Assembly: GCA_016839845.1 (NCBI GenBank)
Contig: JAEOTL010000134.1
Span: 1-18,271, forward strand
DNA length: 18,271 nt
Direction of reading: 5' to 3'
Source of the DNA: Promethearchaeota archaeon
GTDB lineage: Archaea; Asgardarchaeota; Lokiarchaeia; Sigynarchaeales; SOKP01
The notes beneath the pieces were generated by a model. That model made no database searches. It saw nothing but the letters and a program-made list of their open reading frames with translations, and was not told the DNA's origin. Shown here in pieces: positions 6,532 through 13,577 of this stretch. Numbering within the stretch: position 1 is the stretch's first letter; the number at the start of each line of letters is the position of its first letter. A program made the translations under genes and the position numbers.

Positions 6532-7074
6532 TTAATTTTCCTCTTCCTTCGTCTTAGTTTCCTCTTTCATTCTCTCAACTGTCTTCTCAGCTTTTTTAGC
6601 TGCCTTCCCAGCTTTCTCAGCTTTCCTCTTAGATTTTTCGGCTTTCCCCTCAGCTTTCTTAGCTGCCTTTTCAACTGCCTTCTCCGCTTTCTTAGCTGTC
6701 TCCTCAGCTTTCTCAGTTACCTTCTTAGCCGTCTCTTCAGCTTTCTCAGTTTGCTTATCAGCATCCTTAGGTTTCTTAATTGCCTTCTCAGACACTTTCT
6801 TGGCTTTTTCCTCAGCTTTTCTAGCTGTCTTCTCAGCTTTCTTAGCCACCTTCTTAGCCCTCTCATCAATCATCCTAGTTTCCCTAGCTTTCTCAGATAA
6901 TATATTCTGTTCTTTAGAGTCCCTTATTGTTTCCATTTCATATCTATTATAATCCTCATTTGTTGCCTTCCTTATAGCCTTTTCCCCGCAACTTTCGCAA
7001 TATTCCGTTTCGGTATGTGCAAATCCCCCACATTCATCACAGACAAATTTAAATGTCTTTTTATATGTCTTCAT
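6532..7074 (-). CDS. Zinc ribbon fused to a long Lys/Ala/Glu-rich helix
   Basis: The 180-residue protein starts MKTYKKTFKF at the ATG at 7074; an in-frame TTG two codons upstream is less likely. Residues 10-31 form a zinc ribbon with paired cysteines C12/C15 (CDEC) and C26/C29 (CESC). From about residue 55 to the end the sequence is almost only K, A, E, R and T, in repeats such as KKAEKTARKAEEKAKK and AEETAKK. This should form either a single long charged alpha helix or a coiled coil; the content is also reminiscent of histone H1-like tails, although the many glutamates balance the charge. The DNA shows matching degenerate repeats (GCTTTCTCAG variants). It has no close neighbour on its strand. 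Function is unknown; nucleic-acid binding through the ribbon is a guess. Confidence 0.7.
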   Translation of the reverse strand: MKTYKKTFKFVCDECGGFAHTETEYCESCGEKAIRKATNEDYNRYEMETIRDSKEQNILSEKARETRMIDERAKKVAKKAEKTARKAEEKAKKVSEKAIKKPKDADKQTEKAEETAKKVTEKAEETAKKAEKAVEKAAKKAEGKAEKSKRKAEKAGKAAKKAEKTVERMKEETKTKEEEN

Positions 7075-7412
7075 ATCCAATATTCTTCACATCCATCAAA
7101 TTATTTTTCTTAGATAATACTGAAATTTATTACATATTATTTAAAAGCTTATACAAATTCACATTTTTGTAACAGGTGTAGTTTTTAACAGTTAAGATAT
7201 CCAAAAACTCAAGGTTTTTGAGTAAAAATACTTCGAAGGACACTATAGATACGTGAAGAACCTTTGGTAATATATTTAAAGGAATTCACTAAAGAAAAAT
7301 GGCTCTAAAGTAATAAAATCAAGCTATTTGGTACAGCGGATACAAATTAATCATAAACTTTATTTTTTAGTTCAATCTAAACTTATTAAATAATTTTCTT
7401 TGGTTTAATAAA
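7075..7412. other. 338-bp divergent intergenic region
   Basis: AT-rich DNA between the leftward zinc-ribbon gene and the rightward DUF3795 gene. No protein or RNA gene was found. It holds a compact palindromic element (7202-7223) and two TATA-like stretches for the rightward gene: TAATATATTTAAAGG near 7267-7281, and TTATTAAATA at 7382-7391, which lies at leaderless spacing from the ATG at 7413. Confidence 0.55.
7202..7223. repeat. Short element with two mutually exclusive hairpins
   Basis: CAAAAAC (7202-7208) pairs with GTTTTTG (7214-7220) over a five-base loop. The overlapping ACTCAA (7207-7212) pairs with TTGAGT (7218-7223), also over a five-base loop. Both cannot form together. It may be an operator or a chance palindrome in AT-rich DNA. 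Confidence 0.4.
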
Positions 7413-7793
7413 ATGTCAGAAGAATTATTACATTGGCACGCACCCTGCGGAATTTACTGTAAAAGATGTTTGGCTTCAGAGCGACTTGGGTGTGAAGGAT
7501 GTAGAGCACAAGAAGGTAAAGTTTTAAATGGTCCTATTTGTAAAACTTACGAATGTATTACTGAAAAAGGACACGAATTCTGTTATGAATGTGATGATTT
7601 TCCCTGTGAAATGCTCCAACCGATTGTCCACTTTGAAATGTTTACTCCTCACAATTCAAAGGTGTATAATTTAGTAATGATTAAAAAGCTTGGATTGGAA
7701 GAATGGAACAAAATTTGCGAAGAAAAATCTATACTTTATTATAAAGGGAAGAAGGTTGGAAGGGGAGGCGATCCGCTCACACTAGAAAAATAA
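7413..7793 (+). CDS. DUF3795 cysteine-rich protein
   Basis: A 126-residue protein with ten cysteines in its first 65 residues: C12, C16, C19, C27, C30, C43, C48, C57, C60 and C65. The order APCGIYCKRC, LGCEGC, ICKTYEC and FCYECDDFPC is the signature of the DUF3795 family, which is common in archaea and anaerobic bacteria and presumably binds zinc or Fe-S clusters. The C-terminal half (NLVMIKKLGLEEWNKI) is helical and ends with the family-like tail YYKGKKVGRGGDPLTLEK. No biochemical role is established to my knowledge. The gene stands alone, probably leaderless, and converges on the Rad51-like gene with only two bases between the stop codons. Confidence 0.85.
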   Translation: MSEELLHWHAPCGIYCKRCLASERLGCEGCRAQEGKVLNGPICKTYECITEKGHEFCYECDDFPCEMLQPIVHFEMFTPHNSKVYNLVMIKKLGLEEWNKICEEKSILYYKGKKVGRGGDPLTLEK

Positions 7794-7795
7794 GA

Positions 7796-8641
7796 TCAAA
7801 ACCAGCTATCTAATGTAGCATTTTTTAAAGGAACCTTTCTCTTGGAAGTGCGAGGTTTCCATTTTAACAATCGATTATCAGGCAAGTAGGGATGCTGAAC
7901 GAGGGTATATTCCACATATCGCTCATCATCTTTTATCATTGCTAATACGTTTCCAAAATGAGAAAGAATTTTTCCCCCTTTCGGTCTGAAAAGTGAATGT
8001 TCGTGTAAAGGCGCCGTTATAATAATAAGAGGGTTTGTTTTCCAGAGGATTTGTTTAATGCCATCTACTGTCCTTAGCAGATCTTCAAACGTCTGTTTTT
8101 CGTAACCTTCAAGCATGGTTGTGATTCCAGAAATTAGCACAACTTTCACATCATCAAGCATAGAAAGTTTATTCTCCAAAATTTCTACGATTTGATCCCA
8201 TGTGAAAGCTCTACTTATTAAAATATTTTCCAGCGTCTTTCGAGGGGATAAGTTTTGAGTGACTGCAAATTTGCTAACATTATAGGGATTAAACCGATTA
8301 TTACCATCGATGAAGGCAACTCTAATACCCTCTCCAAGTCCCCCATTAGCAAATGCTTTTTGAACAATAACGGAAGTTGTCAATAAAATGTTGGTTGTTA
8401 GCCTTTTATCTCCATAGAGTAAGTAAACTAAATCTCTGTGAAACCCCCCAGAGAGTAACGCATCCAGAGTTTTATCCCCGCTAGAGATAAGATGGGAATG
8501 ACTATTTCTTGTGTGTAATGCGAATCCAGAACGAAACTCAGTCATCATATACAGTAATAATTCCCCAAAATAAAACAATAATACACCGACAATTTTCTGA
8601 AATTCACCGTTTTGTCTATTGTAGAGTAAATTTATTTCCAT
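7796..8641 (-). CDS. Rad51/RadA-fold paralogue lacking all ATPase motifs
   Basis: The 281-residue protein aligns by eye to the Rad51/RadA core. ISSGDKTLDALLSGGF (52-67) matches the ssG...LD.lLgGG start. FIDGNNRFNPYNVSKFA (110-126) matches yIDTEgtFRPeRi..iA, and LENILISRAFTWDQ (137-150) matches lenI.vARAyn.dh. Later, TNPLIIITA matches the NvaVvvTNQ strand and GGKILSHFGN the usual gGhi..h. The Walker A position reads GDKRLTTN (77-84) instead of GxxxxGKT, Walker B reads VVLISG (167-172) with no Asp, and the catalytic Glu is N114. ATP hydrolysis is therefore very unlikely. Such proteins can act as structural recombination mediators, as in the eukaryotic Shu complex. The ATG at 8641 gives a 50-residue N-terminal extension with a hydrophobic stretch; the start may instead be Met32 or Met33. 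The partner is unknown. Confidence 0.75.
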   Translation of the reverse strand: MEINLLYNRQNGEFQKIVGVLLFYFGELLLYMMTEFRSGFALHTRNSHSHLISSGDKTLDALLSGGFHRDLVYLLYGDKRLTTNILLTTSVIVQKAFANGGLGEGIRVAFIDGNNRFNPYNVSKFAVTQNLSPRKTLENILISRAFTWDQIVEILENKLSMLDDVKVVLISGITTMLEGYEKQTFEDLLRTVDGIKQILWKTNPLIIITAPLHEHSLFRPKGGKILSHFGNVLAMIKDDERYVEYTLVQHPYLPDNRLLKWKPRTSKRKVPLKNATLDSWF

Positions 8642-9077
8642 TTGCAGAAACGAATTTATTTTTAAGAGAACAACTATTACATGGGGACCGAGGGGGGAGA
8701 GTAAAAGTAAAATTGATGAAAGTCGAATTTTGAGATGAATTTGAATTCTCGACAGAAGTGTCAGAAGATTTTTGACTTAAACTGAAAAAAAAGAGCAGGT
8801 TACCGAAACCAAGGCCCCTAGGGGTGTTTTTACACCGGGACGTTGCAGCACCTTTAACTTCAAGGAGAATGATGCAACATTAAAATACAAATATGTGATT
8901 ACTAAAGAAACAAAAGGAACAAGTTACTTATAAATCTTTGTGTTTAAAAATACAAACCATCAAGATATCCCGAGAGTAACCGAGTATAGAAAGGAAAAAT
9001 TTAAATAGTTGAATGTTTTTAAATTATCTTACCGATCCAAGAAGTTTTTACACCCTTTAATTCAAATGTGATAAATT
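8642..9077. other. 436-bp divergent intergenic region
   Basis: No protein gene is supported here. From left to right it holds the promoter area of the leftward Rad51-like gene, a short G-rich patch (8683-8699), a C/D-box-like TGATGA...CTGA pair (8714-8785) that does not hold up, a GC-rich structured stretch (8793-8880) and a TATA box readable on both strands (8926-8936). Near 8998-9007 there is a TTTAAATAG promoter-like element for the gene at 9078. Confidence 0.55.
8785..8905 (-). ncRNA. Candidate structured RNA with its own TATA box and oligo-T end
   Basis: On the minus strand GATTTATAAGT (8936-8926) would start transcription near 8905. Three hairpins follow: GTTGCA/TGCAAC (8873-8878 with 8842-8847), enclosing CCTT/AAGG; GGTGT-AAAA-ACACC (8836-8823); and GGTT-TCGGT-AACC (8810-8798). 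Between the last two lies the palindrome CCCCTAGGGG (8815-8824). Eight T residues (8792-8785) end the region in the manner of an archaeal terminator. The stretch is far more GC-rich than its flanks, as expected for a structural RNA in an AT-rich genome. It matches no RNA family I can name. It could also be a leader element of the Rad51-like gene, although the oligo-T would then cause termination before that gene. Confidence 0.45.
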
Positions 9078-9512
9078 ATGAATGTAAGATTTAATTTAGG
9101 TAAGGGAAAAAGAGCAAGAGGAACGGCGCCAAATTTTACTTTGTCTGCCCCACCACATAATAAATATAGTGCTTTTCAGCCAGGGGCTTTTTCTAATATG
9201 TATCATCGCTGTGAAGCAGAAAAAATGAAAAGATCTTATAATTGGCTTTTATCAGAGTGTGAAGAAGTAGAAAAAAGCATTAAAAAGAAATCTCCAAGCA
9301 AAACTACAAAAAATTTGCCCCTCATAACAACTTCCATGAAAGAGGGAGTATTAAAAATACAAGTAGGGAAATATAGAGAAAGTTTATTGAATGAAGTTTT
9401 AAAAATTAATCCGATAATAGAGGAAGGATTATTGAGAGTTGAGTTTGGAGAAAATGATGAAAAGAAAGTAATTTTATTCGATATTAGAGGTTATGCTAAA
9501 GTAGTAAGATAA
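9078..9512 (+). CDS. Unrecognised small basic protein
   Basis: A 144-residue protein I do not recognise. The N-terminus is basic and rich in glycine, proline and asparagine (FNLGKGKRARGTAPNF), then SAPPHNKYSAFQPGAFSNMYHRC, a helix around residues 46-68 (AEKMKRSYNWLLSECEEVEKS) and a lysine/serine linker (69-79). The C-terminal 60 residues look like a compact alpha/beta domain (GVLKIQVGKYRESLLNEVLK, then EEGLLRVEFG and KVILFDIRGYAKVV). No membrane segment or metal site is visible. The start ATG follows AT-rich DNA without a ribosome site. It ends before two oligo-T runs, so it is probably a single-gene transcript. Codon use resembles its neighbours. Confidence 0.65.
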   Translation: MNVRFNLGKGKRARGTAPNFTLSAPPHNKYSAFQPGAFSNMYHRCEAEKMKRSYNWLLSECEEVEKSIKKKSPSKTTKNLPLITTSMKEGVLKIQVGKYRESLLNEVLKINPIIEEGLLRVEFGENDEKKVILFDIRGYAKVVR

Positions 9513-9548
9513 AAATCTACGAGAAAAAGTAGTCTAATAATTAACTCC

Positions 9549-9569
9549 TTTTTTTTTTTAATTTTTTTT
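9549..9569 (+). terminator. Double oligo-T terminator
   Basis: Eleven T residues (9549-9559), AA, then eight T residues (9562-9569), downstream of the small basic protein gene. Confidence 0.7.
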
Positions 9570-9680
9570 CACAGATTCAATACTTCATTTTCAAATAAAT
9601 CAAAGTTTTTAATGAGTCGTATCAAATACTATATTATCAATTTTGAAATTTGAAAATTTAAAAACAACTGTGGAATAAAA

Positions 9681-11387
9681 ATGTCGTATAAAGATAGATT
9701 TTGGACTAAAAACTATGATTCAGGGATTAAGGATTTAGATCCAAAGGAATTTGAATCCTCTTTCATTGAAACAACCAGACGAACATTTGAGGAAGTGCCC
9801 GAGAAATTAGCTATCGCTTTTTATGGTACAGAAATTACTTACGGGGACTTAGATAAATATTCCAATGAATTTGCTAACATGTTAATTGATAATGGATTTA
9901 AAAAAGGAGACGTTCTGGCAATTTGTCTTGTTAATATTCCTGAATATATTATCGGTATTTTAGGTGGATTAAAGGCGGGATTAATTGTTTCAGGAGTGTC
10001 CCCACTACTTTCTGCGGTACAAATTCAATATCAATTAAACGATTTAGGCTCTGGTGGGAAACAGGTGGCTCTACTCACCTTGGATGCGGTTTTTGCAGGG
10101 CACATTGTAAATATCTATTCAGCTATTCCTTCTCTAAGACTGATAGTTACATCCTCTCTCGCGGGATTTATGCCCAAGTTGTTAGGCACAATGGGGAAAT
10201 TAATAGGTAAAGTTCCGAAAGGCAAGGTAACTCCCCTGGAAGGAGTAACTGTGCTTGAATACCATAAAATTGTGAAAGATAAATTCCCAGATGTTCTTCC
10301 AAATGTGAAAGTTAACCCAGATGATATTGCTTTTATCCAGTATACAGGAGGGACTACTGGTCCTCCGAAAGGGGCGAAGTTACTTCATAAAAACTCGGTT
10401 GCAGACATTAAAATATTTCAGCATTGGCTTAGTTGGGAGTTTGCTAAAGGATTTGGGTTATCAGGTTTTCCATTTTTTCATATTGCTGGTTTATTTACGT
10501 GCCAGAATGTAATTATGCTAGGTTGGAGCCAGGTTTTAATTCCCAATCCTCGAGATACAAACCACATCATAAAGGAAATGCTGAAATACAGGCCAAGTGT
10601 TCTAGCAAACGTACCCACATTATATCAAATGTTACTTAAGAATCCAAAGTTTAAGAAAATCGATAAAGAAATGATTGATTTTGTTATTTCAGCAGCAGCA
10701 CCGTTTCCAAAAGAATCCCAGGAGATTTTGGAGAGTGTTATCGGAGAAGGTAAGTTAATAGAGTTATATGGGATGACTGAAACTTCACCCCTTACCATCG
10801 GAAATCCCTCAAAAGGCAAGAAGAAATTAGGCCATGTTGGATTACCATTCCCTAATGTCCACTTCAAGTTAGTCGATCCTGAGACAGGAAAAGATGTGCC
10901 AATTGGAGAACCAGGAGAAATTTGTGTGAAAGGTCCGATGGTTATGCAAGGTTATTATAATAAACCAGAGGAGACCGAAAAAGCTATTGATGCTGATGGA
11001 TTCATGCATACTGGTGATATGGGCCAAATGGATGAAGAGGGATATGTGAGAATCGTAGACAGAACCAAGGATATGATTATCGTAGGAGGTTTTAAAGTAT
11101 TTTCTGCAAAACTAGAAGATACCCTCACAGGACACCCTGCAATTGATATGGTTGCAACTATAGGAATCCCAAATCCAGATAGACCTGGTTCTGAAATTGT
11201 AAAAGCATTCATTCAACTTGATCCTAATTATTCCTATGATGGGAATGAAGATGCATTAAAGGCAGATATATTAGCATATGCTAAAGAAAATTGTGCCCCC
11301 TATGAAGTTCCAAAATCGTTTGAAATTACGGAAGAATTGCCACTTACAGCTGTAGGTAAAGTAGATAAAAAACTACTAAGAAAATAA
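9681..11387 (+). CDS. Acyl-CoA synthetase (AMP-forming)
   Basis: A full-length 568-residue member of the adenylate-forming superfamily, which activates a carboxylic acid with ATP and transfers it to CoA. The phosphate loop is YTGGTTGPPKGAK (221-233), the adenine-binding motif YGMTE (363-367), and HTGDMGQMDEEGYVRIVDRTKD (443-464) carries the ribose-binding Asp and the hinge. GGFKVFSAKLED (469-480) is the A8 loop, and K560 in LTAVGKVDKK is the catalytic lysine. The set is complete, so the enzyme should be active. Overall it looks like the long- or medium-chain fatty acid CoA ligases; the substrate cannot be told from sequence, and aryl acids remain possible. It has no membrane segment and stands alone, bounded by oligo-T terminators on both sides, so it is not clearly in an operon. 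Confidence 0.92.
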   Translation: MSYKDRFWTKNYDSGIKDLDPKEFESSFIETTRRTFEEVPEKLAIAFYGTEITYGDLDKYSNEFANMLIDNGFKKGDVLAICLVNIPEYIIGILGGLKAGLIVSGVSPLLSAVQIQYQLNDLGSGGKQVALLTLDAVFAGHIVNIYSAIPSLRLIVTSSLAGFMPKLLGTMGKLIGKVPKGKVTPLEGVTVLEYHKIVKDKFPDVLPNVKVNPDDIAFIQYTGGTTGPPKGAKLLHKNSVADIKIFQHWLSWEFAKGFGLSGFPFFHIAGLFTCQNVIMLGWSQVLIPNPRDTNHIIKEMLKYRPSVLANVPTLYQMLLKNPKFKKIDKEMIDFVISAAAPFPKESQEILESVIGEGKLIELYGMTETSPLTIGNPSKGKKKLGHVGLPFPNVHFKLVDPETGKDVPIGEPGEICVKGPMVMQGYYNKPEETEKAIDADGFMHTGDMGQMDEEGYVRIVDRTKDMIIVGGFKVFSAKLEDTLTGHPAIDMVATIGIPNPDRPGSEIVKAFIQLDPNYSYDGNEDALKADILAYAKENCAPYEVPKSFEITEELPLTAVGKVDKKLLRK

Positions 11388-11396
11388 TAACTACCC

Positions 11397-11421
11397 TTTT
11401 TTTTAATTATTTTTCTTTTTT
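11397..11421 (+). terminator. Oligo-T terminator after the acyl-CoA synthetase gene
   Basis: T runs of eight, five and six bases follow the double TAA stop. Confidence 0.65.
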
Positions 11422-11570
11422 AGGTTTTAAAAACGAAAGTTCAAAAGATAAAGATTTAATAACTGAATTTTTATTAAAGAAATATATTATAATATTTACT
11501 TAAACATCGATAATTCGTTTTTCCAAGATTACGTGTGAATAGGATTTCGCGAATTCTCTATTAAGAGTTG

Positions 11571-12134
11571 ATGGCGAGAATGCATATTTCTGCAACCCGG
11601 TCGTTTATCTATAAAGTGTGTGTTGTTGGTGATGGTGGAGTAGGAAAAACTTCCATGGTCCTCCGTTATTGCGAAGACACGTTTAAGGAAAATTATATAA
11701 TGACAATCGGGTCTAATTTTAGTACGAAGCGAGTCAGGCTTGAAGATTATCCCAACTTTACAGTAAAACTACAACTCTGGGATCTTGCAGGGCAAAAACA
11801 TTTCAGTTTCGTACGTCCTCCTTTCTATCGTGGAGCTACAGCAATCATTTATACGTTCGACCTCACAAGAAGGAGTTCCTTCCAAAACATTCTTGAATGG
11901 AAAGATGAAGTAGAGAAAGTAATCGGTGATGGTAAGCCAAGTGTACTAGTGGGGAATAAAATTGATCTGGCAAACCAAGGGAATAGAGAAGTAGGAGAAA
12001 GAGACGGAGAAGCGTTAAGAAGAGAAATCAACGCATTAGGGTATTATGAGACAAGTGCAAAAGAAGATTACGGGGTTGATCCTGTTTTTAAAAGTGTGAC
12101 CCTTGCAATTCTGAGAGAGACCCATAAGATCTAA
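11571..12134 (+). CDS. Ras/Rab-like small GTPase
   Basis: A single-domain GTPase of 187 residues with all G motifs. G1 is GDGGVGKTS (20-28), the switch I threonine is T45 in MTIGSNF, and G3 is WDLAGQ (70-75) with the Gln that aids hydrolysis. G4 is NKID (129-132) and G5 is TSAK (161-164). FYRGATAIIYTFDLTRRSSF (85-104) is characteristic of Rab/Ras-type proteins, so GTP binding and hydrolysis are expected. The C-terminus ILRETHKI has no cysteine, so it cannot be prenylated like eukaryotic Rabs and may be soluble or held to membranes by a partner. Such expanded GTPases are a hallmark of Asgard archaea. The ATG at 11571 is preferred over the adjoining TTG at 11568; Met4 (11580) is also possible. 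It lies 104 bp before the proteasome alpha gene on the same strand. Confidence 0.93.
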   Translation: MARMHISATRSFIYKVCVVGDGGVGKTSMVLRYCEDTFKENYIMTIGSNFSTKRVRLEDYPNFTVKLQLWDLAGQKHFSFVRPPFYRGATAIIYTFDLTRRSSFQNILEWKDEVEKVIGDGKPSVLVGNKIDLANQGNREVGERDGEALRREINALGYYETSAKEDYGVDPVFKSVTLAILRETHKI

Positions 12135-12238
12135 CTTTTTATTTAGTATAAACATTAAATTAAAATCTTGGAAAACATTTCTATTAAATATCACATTAAA
12201 TCGTAATTTCAAAAATTACATATAAGAGAAAAAAAATC

Positions 12239-12961
12239 ATGTTTGGTGGAGCTGGAGGACGGGGGTATGATAGAGCTCTTACAGTTTTTAGCCCCGAAGG
12301 TCGACTTTTTCAAGTAGAGTATGCTTTGGAGGCAGTAAGACGTGGTACGCTTGCTGTGGCAGTAAAATCTAAAACAGATGTATGTTTAGCTGCCCAGATT
12401 AAAATTCCTTCGAAATTAATGGATGCCGATTCAATTGATAAAATATTTCAGGTTGATGACCACATTGGGGTCGCTATTTCTGGTTTGCATGCAGATTCAC
12501 GTATGCTTATTAATTATGCACGAGTTCAGGCCCAGTCTTTTAGATTGACGTATGATGAACCCGTCCGATTAAATATGCTGGCAAAAACACTAGCAGATAT
12601 GAAGCAAATGTATTCCCAATATGGTGGTATTAGGCCATTTGGGTGCGCTCTCTTCTTTATTGCAATTGATGCGTCAGGAACTCAAATTTACACAACAAGT
12701 CCAAGCGGAATTTACCGATCATTCAAAGCATATGCGTTAGGGAGTGGAGAGGCTTCGGCCAGAGAATATATTACTGAACATTACAAAGAAGATATGACAT
12801 TTGAAGAAATTGTCACACTTTGTTTACAAACCTTAAAAGAATCAATTGATGAGGATGCTACAAAAGATAACGTAAGATTAGCCTACATAAAAGGAGACAC
12901 AAAAAAGTTCTATGTAGCAGATAAGGCAGAAATAGATGCATTCCTGTCTAAACTGGTATAA
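12239..12961 (+). CDS. psmA: Proteasome subunit alpha
   Basis: A 240-residue 20S proteasome alpha subunit, of normal length. Residues 9-33 carry the alpha-type N-terminal signature (GYDRALTVFSPEGRLFQVEY and the following ALEAV), which forms the gate and the first helix. K68, in DSIDKIFQVDDH, corresponds to the lysine of the alpha-ring pocket that receives the C-terminal HbYX tail of the PAN or Cdc48 ATPase. AISGLHADSRML is also typical. The protein has no catalytic threonine, as expected: it forms the outer rings that control access to the beta-subunit sites. No beta subunit or ATPase gene is in the window. It is on the same strand as the GTPase upstream and is followed by nine T residues. 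Confidence 0.96.
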   Translation: MFGGAGGRGYDRALTVFSPEGRLFQVEYALEAVRRGTLAVAVKSKTDVCLAAQIKIPSKLMDADSIDKIFQVDDHIGVAISGLHADSRMLINYARVQAQSFRLTYDEPVRLNMLAKTLADMKQMYSQYGGIRPFGCALFFIAIDASGTQIYTTSPSGIYRSFKAYALGSGEASAREYITEHYKEDMTFEEIVTLCLQTLKESIDEDATKDNVRLAYIKGDTKKFYVADKAEIDAFLSKLV

Positions 12962-12964
12962 TTC

Positions 12965-12973
12965 TTTTTTTTT
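12965..12973 (+). terminator. Oligo-T terminator after psmA
   Basis: Nine T residues begin two bases after the TAA stop. Confidence 0.65.
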
Positions 12974-13072
12974 CATCTCATCGTAAAAGGTTTTATTTTC
13001 TAAATTTATATTATAGTTAATATTAAGTAATCACAAATTTTTCATTATTCTAATGAGATATAGGTACGTATA

Positions 13073-13465
13073 ATGGCAAAGAAGAAAATTAGAGAACAAT
13101 TTGAAGTGGCGTTTAAGAATGGTGATGAAAGTACCATAAAAAAAATGTTAGAGAAAAATCCATGGTTATTAGATGAGGTTGCGCATACTATGGATGCCGG
13201 AATGACAGAGCAAAACCAAATCATAGCAGCATTAGGTGTTATGGAAGATGAAAGGGGAGGTGCGGTTCCCCTTGATGAGATTTTATTTAGTCTTAAAGTA
13301 GATTTTAATGTTCGTAAGACAGAGAGCGAAGTTCGTACACTATTAATGGATATCGAGAAGTTAAACCTAGTTAAACGGGAATCCATGGGTTGGATTTTGA
13401 CGAATGAGGGAGGAAAAATATGTGATGAGTATCTTAATAAAAACTTAGGAAAATTTGATCTGTAA
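13073..13465 (+). CDS. Small protein with a winged-helix-like C-terminus
   Basis: A 130-residue protein I do not recognise as a named family. The first 45 residues are helical and charged (KKKIREQFEVAFKNGDEST, then IKKMLEKNPWLLDEVAH). From about residue 50 the pattern suits a winged helix: helix AALGVMEDERG, helix PLDEILFSLK, recognition-like helix TESEVRTLLMDIEKLNLV, then a turn with GWILTNEGGKICDEYL. A DNA- or protein-binding role is a structural guess. It lies between psmA and the giant repeat protein gene on the same strand, with 111 and 112 bp gaps. An upstream AT-rich stretch (13008-13026) may be its promoter. Confidence 0.65.
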   Translation: MAKKKIREQFEVAFKNGDESTIKKMLEKNPWLLDEVAHTMDAGMTEQNQIIAALGVMEDERGGAVPLDEILFSLKVDFNVRKTESEVRTLLMDIEKLNLVKRESMGWILTNEGGKICDEYLNKNLGKFDL

Positions 13466-13566
13466 TTAATTAGGTTAAATAGTGGATTCTAGTCAATAAT
13501 ATCAAACGCATCTATACACTTTCTGACAGACGAGTAGATAATTACTTCCTAATTTTCCTTAAAAAT

Positions 13567-13571
13567 AGAGG
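13567..13571 (+). promoter_or_regulatory. Shine-Dalgarno site of the giant repeat protein
   Basis: AGAGG six bases before the ATG at 13578. It fixes the start of the long frame. The preceding interval has no clear oligo-T, so co-transcription with the winged-helix-like gene is possible. Confidence 0.6.
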
Positions 13572-13577
13572 ATTATT

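Noticed and set aside
6540..6860. Many near-identical short repeats that could suggest a CRISPR or tandem array
   Set aside because: They are the coding sequence of the Lys/Ala/Glu helix on the minus strand; spacing and sequence are irregular and there are no unique spacers.
8683..8699. G-rich patch that might form a G-quadruplex
   Set aside because: Only two separate G-tracts of three or more are present, not four.
8714..8785. Possible C/D-box guide RNA (TGATGA ... CTGA)
   Set aside because: Internal D' and C' boxes are poor, the second guide stretch would be far too long, and no k-turn stem closes the ends.
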